DNA from: Defluviibacillus sp043739385
GTDB taxonomy: Bacteria; Pseudomonadota; Gammaproteobacteria; Burkholderiales; Burkholderiaceae_C
Assembly (NCBI GenBank): GCA_043739385.1
Contig: JAYUED010000060.1
Span: 1-5,916 of the forward strand
DNA length: 5,916 nt
Direction: 5' to 3'
Shown one piece after another: positions 1 to 4,327 of this stretch. Each line of letters begins with the position of its first letter. The first letter of the stretch is position 1. The notes under the pieces were generated by a model. That model was given only the letters and a program-made list of their open reading frames with translations, ran no database searches and was not told the origin of the DNA. The translations under genes were made by a program, and so were the position numbers.

Positions 1-582
1 CGTGGCATTGAAGGCCTGCACGTTAATCACCATGACGTTGATGCCCGCGTCACTGGAAAAGCTCTCCAAATTGTGCAACTGCTTGGAGTTGTAGATGAAA
101 AACCGGACGCGCTTTTTGTAGTCGTCCAGAAAGTGCTCTGCCGTGATTTCCAGCGACTTGTGCACGCCTTCACGAATGGCAATGCTCGGCACCACCACAA
201 TGAACTTACTCCATCCAAAACGGGCGTTCAGCTCGAACATGCTCTTGACGTAGCAATACGTCTTGCCCGTGCCGGTCTCCATTTCCACGTCCAGATTGAT
301 GTCGCACACCTTGGTTTTGACCAGTGCGGCGGACAGGGGCAGGTTTTGCCTGCGCTGAACGGCATGGATGTTTTCCAACATCTGGCCGGGGGTCAAAGCC
401 AGATCAGCATTTTTGAAACCAGCTGACTCCAACGGCGTCACCACCTGGCCACCAGCATCCACCGCGCGGCCTGGGTCCATGCGGTAATTCAGGCCCTCGC
501 GCTTGGGTTGCCCGGCAAAGCAATCCGCCACGGCTTCAACGGCATTGGTCTGGTAGCCCTGTTTTTTGAATTTCAGCTTCAT
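1..582 (-). CDS. res: Type III restriction enzyme subunit Res, N-terminal part (gene runs off left edge)
   Basis: Partial gene: 194 codons are present and the frame is open at base 1. The protein begins MKLKFKKQGYQ. Seen: a Q-motif-like FKKQGYQTNAVEAV at residues 5-18, a Walker A/helicase motif I METGTGKT at 101-108, and motif Ia VVVPSIAIREGV at 129-140, followed by the FIYNS and VMVINVQAFN segments typical of this family. Known of the family: Res is an SF2 translocase with a C-terminal PD-(D/E)XK nuclease. It joins Mod dimers, hydrolyses ATP and cuts DNA with unmethylated sites. DEAD-box motif II, the later motifs and the nuclease domain lie outside the window, so activity cannot be judged. 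The ATG shares the bases ATGA with the stop of the DUF1016 gene. Only a weak GGGG lies about 7 bases upstream, so translational coupling is likely. Identification is firm; full length is unknown (the family is commonly about 900-1000 residues). Confidence 0.93.
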   Translation of the reverse strand, partial: MKLKFKKQGYQTNAVEAVADCFAGQPKREGLNYRMDPGRAVDAGGQVVTPLESAGFKNADLALTPGQMLENIHAVQRRQNLPLSAALVKTKVCDINLDVEMETGTGKTYCYVKSMFELNARFGWSKFIVVVPSIAIREGVHKSLEITAEHFLDDYKKRVRFFIYNSKQLHNLESFSSDAGINVMVINVQAFNAT

Positions 583-1625
583 TGAGCAACCCCGTTATCG
601 TGGCGCACCTGGGCAGCCAACTCAATTTCAATGTCTTCCACGCTGGGCAGTTGCGACTGCACCGATAGCGGAATGTCCTTGCCAATGAACGAACTCACGC
701 CCATCGGCTTATTGATGTCACGCAAGGCGTATTCCACATCCAGCTTGTCTTTGTCTTTGCACAAAATCAGGCCAATGGTGGGCTGGTCATCCGGGGTGCG
801 CAATTGGTCGTCCACCGCTGACAGGTAGAAATTGAGCTTGCCGATGTATTCCGGTTTGAACTCTCCGGCTTTCAACTCAATCACCACGTAGCATTTGAGA
901 CGTGTGTGATAGAAAAGCAAGTCCAAAAAGTAATCCTTGCCATTCACCGCCAGCGGATATTGCCGCCCCAAGAATGCAAAACCCTTGCCCAGTTCCAGCA
1001 AGAAACGGGTGATTTGCGCCACCAACTGGTTTTCAATATCGCGCTCGACCGCCTGTGGCGTTAGTGTCAAAAAGTCGAAAACATACGGGTCTTTCAGGCT
1101 TTGCTGCACCAACTCCGACTGCGGCGCGGGCAGTGTTTTGGTGAAGTTGCCAATGGCTTTGCCTGCGCGCTCATGAAAACGCTGCTCAATCTGCCACTCC
1201 AACACGGATCGGCTCCAACCATTTTCGATGCAGTTTTGGGCATACAGCAAGGCCGTGTCCACGGTCTTCACCTTGGTCAACAGGATGCGAACGTGGCCCC
1301 AGGGCATTTGTCCCACAGGCTGTGGGACAAATTCAAACTGCGGGCTGAAAAACGTAACCATCTGGCGCATGGCAAACAGGCTTGAACGTGAAAAGCCCTT
1401 CATTTGAGGATAGGTTGCGTGCAAGTCACTTGCCATTTGCTCCACGACTGCCGCCCCCCAACCCTGCTCGCTTTGCCACAGCAACAACCTGCGCCCGATA
1501 TCCCAATACAAGGCCAACATTTCGCTATTGACCGCAAACACCGCCCGCACTTGGGCCGATTGAATGCGCAGCTTGATATCGGCCAGGGCTTGCCGATAGT
1601 CGTCATGTCTGGTGATTTCGCTCAT
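579..1625 (-). CDS. DUF1016/YhcG-type PD-(D/E)XK nuclease domain protein
   Basis: Complete, 348 residues, close to the usual length of the family. The N-terminal half (about 10-165) has the helical DUF1016_N look: ALYWDIGRRL at 38-47, GFSRSSLFAMRQ at 77-88 and the conserved PWGH at 108-111. The C-terminal half (about 175-325) carries a PD-(D/E)XK core. DYFLDLLFYH at 231-240 supplies Asp235, and VVIELKAGEFKPEY at 247-260 supplies the ExK pair Glu250/Lys252. An upstream Glu (E194 or E198) could complete the site. Nuclease activity is therefore plausible but inferred. Family members are often found within or beside R-M loci, and their role is not well settled. Here the gene sits between mod and res, which are normally adjacent. 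It starts 10 bases after the mod stop, with a TAAGG ribosome site 8 bases before the ATG, and ends in an ATGA overlap with res. It also contains a 27-bp palindrome at 1306-1332. Confidence 0.92.
   Translation of the reverse strand: MSEITRHDDYRQALADIKLRIQSAQVRAVFAVNSEMLALYWDIGRRLLLWQSEQGWGAAVVEQMASDLHATYPQMKGFSRSSLFAMRQMVTFFSPQFEFVPQPVGQMPWGHVRILLTKVKTVDTALLYAQNCIENGWSRSVLEWQIEQRFHERAGKAIGNFTKTLPAPQSELVQQSLKDPYVFDFLTLTPQAVERDIENQLVAQITRFLLELGKGFAFLGRQYPLAVNGKDYFLDLLFYHTRLKCYVVIELKAGEFKPEYIGKLNFYLSAVDDQLRTPDDQPTIGLILCKDKDKLDVEYALRDINKPMGVSSFIGKDIPLSVQSQLPSVEDIEIELAAQVRHDNGVAQ
1306..1332. repeat. 27-bp perfect inverted repeat inside the DUF1016 gene
   Basis: Two 13-base arms, ATTTGTCCCACAG and CTGTGGGACAAAT, flank a single central G at 1319. 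All 13 pairs are complementary. The segment lies within codons for residues about 98-107 (FVPQPVGQM) of the DUF1016 protein. In mRNA it could fold into a strong hairpin with a minimal loop. It is not followed by a U-run in the direction of transcription, so it does not look like an intrinsic terminator. It may be a by-product of the codons used for a conserved peptide, a protein-binding site or a mobile palindromic element. The sequence alone does not decide. Confidence 0.85.
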
Positions 1626-1633
1626 GGTCGCTG

Positions 1634-1638
1634 CCTTA
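1634..1638 (-). promoter_or_regulatory. Ribosome binding site of the DUF1016 gene, overlapping the mod stop
   Basis: TAAGG on the minus strand, with 8 bases between it and the ATG at 1625. Its TAA is the mod stop codon, so ribosomes finishing mod sit on the initiation site of the next gene. This supports the ATG at 1625 as the start and suggests partial translational coupling. Confidence 0.6.
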
Positions 1639-3561
1639 AATCGTTTTGACTTCGGTGCCGGGGCTCATCAGCTTGAAGATTTGTTCGACGTTAATCTTGA
1701 CGCTGTCGCTGGCAAAGCCTGCATCGCGGAACACCGCGCGCAGTGGCTCCCGCTTGGCCAGCAGCTTGACGAATTCCTCGCTGACGCCCTCTTCAAAGCA
1801 CGCGGCCAGCGCGTTGCCATCGACAAAGTACACGGTCTTGTCTGCAATGGTTTCCTGCGTGATGGGCAACGCCAAGTCAACGCCCCAGTCCAGCAGCACC
1901 TGAAACAACAGGTCTTCGGGCGTACGGTCTTCGCGGATGTTGTTGATCTGATCAGACAGCAGGTCTTGCGACACGGCATCGGGGGTGTAGAACACCTCCT
2001 TCATGTTGGAGCTGTCGATTTTGAGGACGCGGAAACCTATATCAATATCCTGAGTCCGCCCTTCATCCTGAATTGCTTTTTTTAAACTTGCCCCGACTCG
2101 CCTAATCCGCTCTTTCCCGATCTCACAAATCGTATTAAGTCCCACAGACTTTGCTGCTTTGCCAGACTCAGTATTTGGATCAACATCGCTCGGGATTTGA
2201 ATCGCAATGTAACGGGCGCCAGGTACCTGTGAAAGCACGGCCTCGCATGTAGTCGCACTACCCGCAAAAAAGTCCAGAACAATGTCACCATCACTAACAA
2301 ACCAACTTAGAAAATCGCCAATCATTTTTACGGGCTTGGGGTTATCAAACACAGAGGCACCCAATACAGAAGCTAGGTATGCAGTTTGCTCACTGACCAT
2401 CCCGTACGGTGGCAAAAATGTGGATGGCGTAATTTTTGAACGCTCTTTCAAGCACTTCAGTTTTCCGGTAGAACTAAAGTAAAACTCAACGACTTTTTGT
2501 CCTTTAGTGTCAATAACAGCTTTACCCTCAAAGTACGCCTTCATCTGGTCTTTTTGAGTCCATCCAGCAGACAATGTCACTGGTTCAAGTGTTTTCCCAT
2601 TTTGAGCTATCAATTGACCTTCTATGACAGTAACTTTTTCAGATTCACCAAATGTTCCAGTCAGCACTGTTCCATCGACCGCTTCAAAGCGAACACCAGC
2701 CGGGAACGTGAATGTGCTCGCAGGATTGGCCCTTGATATTTTTTTAAGTGCGCCTGCGTCAATTTGACCTTCACCACCAGATATGTTTGTGTGAACACCT
2801 GAATTTCTTGCATATAAAAGTACGTACTCATGGTACTTCTTGAATAGACCTTGCTGCTGTGAGTGCTGCTTATTCCAGATCAAGGTACAGATAAAGTTTT
2901 TTGGCCCGAAAATCTCGTCGCAAATTTTCTTCAGGCCAGATGCCTCTGAGTCGTCTATTGAAATAAAGATAACACCGTCATCACTCAACAAATTGCGAGA
3001 TAGTTTGAGCCGCGAGTAGATCATGCTCAGCCATGCTGAATGAAACCTCCCGTTGACCTCAGTGTTTGCCACTAGCCTATTTCCTACGGCATCCTCTTGG
3101 GTTGATTGAAATTTATAGCTTTCACTATTAACCGCAAAATCGTCTTCATAAATAAAATCATTGCCCGTGTTGTAAGGCGGGTCGATGTAAATCATCTTGA
3201 CCTTGTTAAGGTAGGTCTCTTGTAGCAATTTCAGCGCATCGAGGTTGTCACCCTCAATGAACAGGTTCTTCGTGGTGTCAAAGTCCACGCTCTCCGCGCG
3301 GCAGGGGCGCAGCGTCTTGGCAATGGGTGCATTCGCGGTCAGCAACGCCTCCCGCTTGCCGGGCCAATTGAGTTGGTAACGCTCTTGCGGGCCTTCCACG
3401 ATGGATGTGGAAAGCTCTTGGCGCAACTGGTCAAAGTCGATGCTGCGTTTCACCACGCCATCAGTACCACGGGCTTCGGCCACACAGTTCGGGAAAAGCT
3501 GGGCCAGCTTGTCGATGTTGGCCTGTGTCAGGTCGGGGCTGTGCATTTTTAGTTTATTCAT
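1636..3561 (-). CDS. mod: Type III-like DNA methyltransferase (Mod), beta-class adenine-N6/cytosine-N4 family
   Basis: Transfers a methyl group from S-adenosylmethionine to a base in the recognition site and, in type III systems, gives Res its specificity. I place the start at the ATG at 3561 (641 residues, MNKLKMHSPD). An in-frame TTG at 3567 would add two residues but is less likely. Numbering from that ATG: the conserved N-terminal segment FDTTKNLFIEGDNLDALKLL lies at about 94-113; catalytic motif IV DPPYNTG at 127-133; the central region (about 225-405) should hold the target recognition domain; and the AdoMet-binding motif LDFFAGSATT is at 429-438. Motif IV before motif I is the beta-class order. 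The last Gly of FxGxG is Ala here, a change I recall in other type III Mods, so I still expect activity. Methylation of adenine-N6 is expected from the family, not shown. Base composition falls in the middle of the gene (see 2050-3180). No simple tandem repeat suggesting phase variation was seen. Confidence 0.95.
   Translation of the reverse strand: MNKLKMHSPDLTQANIDKLAQLFPNCVAEARGTDGVVKRSIDFDQLRQELSTSIVEGPQERYQLNWPGKREALLTANAPIAKTLRPCRAESVDFDTTKNLFIEGDNLDALKLLQETYLNKVKMIYIDPPYNTGNDFIYEDDFAVNSESYKFQSTQEDAVGNRLVANTEVNGRFHSAWLSMIYSRLKLSRNLLSDDGVIFISIDDSEASGLKKICDEIFGPKNFICTLIWNKQHSQQQGLFKKYHEYVLLYARNSGVHTNISGGEGQIDAGALKKISRANPASTFTFPAGVRFEAVDGTVLTGTFGESEKVTVIEGQLIAQNGKTLEPVTLSAGWTQKDQMKAYFEGKAVIDTKGQKVVEFYFSSTGKLKCLKERSKITPSTFLPPYGMVSEQTAYLASVLGASVFDNPKPVKMIGDFLSWFVSDGDIVLDFFAGSATTCEAVLSQVPGARYIAIQIPSDVDPNTESGKAAKSVGLNTICEIGKERIRRVGASLKKAIQDEGRTQDIDIGFRVLKIDSSNMKEVFYTPDAVSQDLLSDQINNIREDRTPEDLLFQVLLDWGVDLALPITQETIADKTVYFVDGNALAACFEEGVSEEFVKLLAKREPLRAVFRDAGFASDSVKINVEQIFKLMSPGTEVKTI
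2050..3180 (-). other. AT-rich central segment of mod covering the target recognition region
   Basis: Base composition and codon choice change inside mod. Hand counts give 21 G/C in the 60 bases 2581-2640 and 23 in 3121-3180, against 37 in 5101-5160 in the helicase gene, although 2641-2700 reaches 30. AT-ending codons (AAA, AAT, TTT, ATT) become common. The segment starts just after catalytic motif IV and ends downstream of the AdoMet motif, near residue 500. The boundaries are approximate, judged by eye. This fits exchange of the specificity-determining part of a methyltransferase by recombination, or simply relaxed composition in a fast-evolving domain. Confidence 0.55.
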
Positions 3562-3644
3562 GGCCAAATTGGCTTGTAGCCCCCGCAGAATATGCGTAAG
3601 AAGCTATTAAATTTATAGCAATTGCTAATATTGGTTTTCTTCAT
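3558..3644 (-). CDS. 28-codon reading frame bridging DUF4391 and mod, with ATGA overlaps at both ends
   Basis: The ATG at 3644 overlaps the TGA of the DUF4391 gene (ATGA at 3641-3644). After 28 codons the frame ends in a TGA that overlaps the mod ATG (ATGA at 3558-3561). The peptide starts MKKTNISNCYKFN and ends GGYKPIWP. It has no recognisable domain, and its AT-rich codons (TTA, ATA, TAT, AAT) differ from the neighbours. No strong ribosome site precedes it, so it would rely on coupling. The most likely value of this frame is as a translational bridge across an intergenic repeat rather than as a functional peptide. It could also be coincidence. It argues for the mod start at 3561. Confidence 0.35.
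   Translation of the reverse strand: MKKTNISNCYKFNSFLRIFCGGYKPIWP
3562..3640. repeat. AT-rich intergenic element with nested inverted repeats, resembling a Comamonadaceae dispersed repeat
   Basis: The 79 bases between DUF4391 and mod hold several small dyads: a 12-bp palindrome TAGCAATTGCTA at 3616-3627; GCTAT/ATAGC at 3603-3607 and 3615-3619, sharing its right arm with that palindrome; GGCT/AGCC at 3571-3574 and 3578-3581; and GCCAA-A-TTGGC at 3563-3573. From memory, not from a search, the minus-strand pattern of a GCTAT-AATTTAATAGCT block followed by GGGGGCTA and an AGCC-ATTT end resembles short repeats scattered through genomes of Rhodoferax, Polaromonas and Acidovorax. The element reaches the mod start codon. 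A TATAAAT (3611-3617, minus strand) lies in it, but no matching -35 was found. Confidence 0.5.
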
Positions 3645-4327
3645 GAGGCCAGCGCGTGAAGCTCGGTGCGAATGGTACGCAACTGGGCGTTGATTTCGAC
3701 TTTGCGGTTGAACTGTTTTTCTTGGGCAAGGCGGGATTCCAGCTTGGCCGCTGCCGCCTGCTTGGCGCACAAGATCGACAGCCGATCAAGTTGGTCGCGT
3801 AAAGACTCGCCAGGGCGGGCCGGAACGGCAAGGTGTTGGCGCAAAAGCTGCTCGTACAGGCCCTGCAAATCCAGCGCCACTGGCAAGCCGGGGCGCGGTG
3901 AATCATCTTTTTGCCACGGTGCGGCGTGGTAATCACCCACGACCCATTGGCCGCTGGCCGCGTCACTGGGGCGTTTGTAGGCCGCAATGGGCTGGCTGTG
4001 ACCTTCAAACCGCAGGACAAACAGAATGGGGAAAGGGATGGCCTTGTCGATGCACCGAAGCACAGCATGATTGACATCCGGCAGCTTCAAGGCAATTTCG
4101 AACACCTCAATCTCGGGCACGTCCGGCTTGGCGGGCAGGTTGATGGTCTCCGGGGCCAGTTTGTGGGCCCATGTGATGCTCTCGACCTGCTCCACAAACA
4201 GCGTACGCAAGGCGGCCATGGGCTTGGCGTGCGCGTAAATTTTGGCTTTGGCCACGGGCCGGGCCACTGCGGCCTGCGATGGCCAGGCGAACAACGCAAC
4301 CGGCACAGTGACCAAAGTCGCCGTCAT
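3641..4327 (-). CDS. DUF4391 domain-containing protein
   Basis: Complete, 228 residues. The segment FVEQVESITWAHKLAPETIN (44-63), EIEVFEIALK (72-81) and AIPFPILFVLRFEG (96-109) with AAYK at 115-118 matches the pattern I associate with DUF4391, a family of unknown biochemical role that recurs beside SNF2-type helicases and type III-like Mod genes. Residues about 173-226 are rich in Leu, Ala, Glu, Lys and Gln with heptad-like spacing and may form a coiled coil, suggesting a contact with a partner protein. The N-terminus (VTVPVALFAWPSQAAVA) looks hydrophobic but has no basic n-region, so I read it as part of a folded domain, not a signal peptide. The start ATG overlaps the helicase stop (ATGA), and the stop overlaps the ATG of the 28-codon frame. 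Translational coupling to the helicase suggests the two act together, which is inference. Confidence 0.8.
   Translation of the reverse strand: MTATLVTVPVALFAWPSQAAVARPVAKAKIYAHAKPMAALRTLFVEQVESITWAHKLAPETINLPAKPDVPEIEVFEIALKLPDVNHAVLRCIDKAIPFPILFVLRFEGHSQPIAAYKRPSDAASGQWVVGDYHAAPWQKDDSPRPGLPVALDLQGLYEQLLRQHLAVPARPGESLRDQLDRLSILCAKQAAAAKLESRLAQEKQFNRKVEINAQLRTIRTELHALAS

Noticed and set aside
73..426. Plus-strand 117-codon open frame at the left edge
   Set aside because: It is antisense to the Res N-terminal domain, whose Walker A and motif Ia are unmistakable on the other strand.
1991..2070. Change in composition near the C-terminal part of mod as a frameshift or gene-fusion point
   Set aside because: The reading frame continues without interruption and the C-terminal segment (from about EVFYTPDAVSQDLL onward) fits the normal end of type III Mod proteins.
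1612..2085. Plus-strand 157-codon open frame opposite mod
   Set aside because: It lies antisense to a clearly recognised methyltransferase in GC-rich DNA, where long antisense frames are common. No family motif or ribosome site supports it.
2171..2270. Loss of function in Mod because the FxGxG motif reads FAGSA
   Set aside because: Small-residue changes at this position are familiar in type III Mod proteins, and all other motifs look intact. This is weak evidence for inactivation.
3611..3640. Possible internal promoter for mod (TATAAAT on the minus strand at 3611-3617)
   Set aside because: No TTGACA-like hexamer lies 15-18 bases upstream (only A-rich bases such as AGAAAA or GAAAAC). The AT-rich repeat explains the -10 resemblance.
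4270..4327. Signal peptide at the N-terminus of the DUF4391 protein
   Set aside because: The first 20 residues are moderately hydrophobic and contain AVA, but they lack a basic n-region. An R-M locus protein is expected in the cytoplasm.
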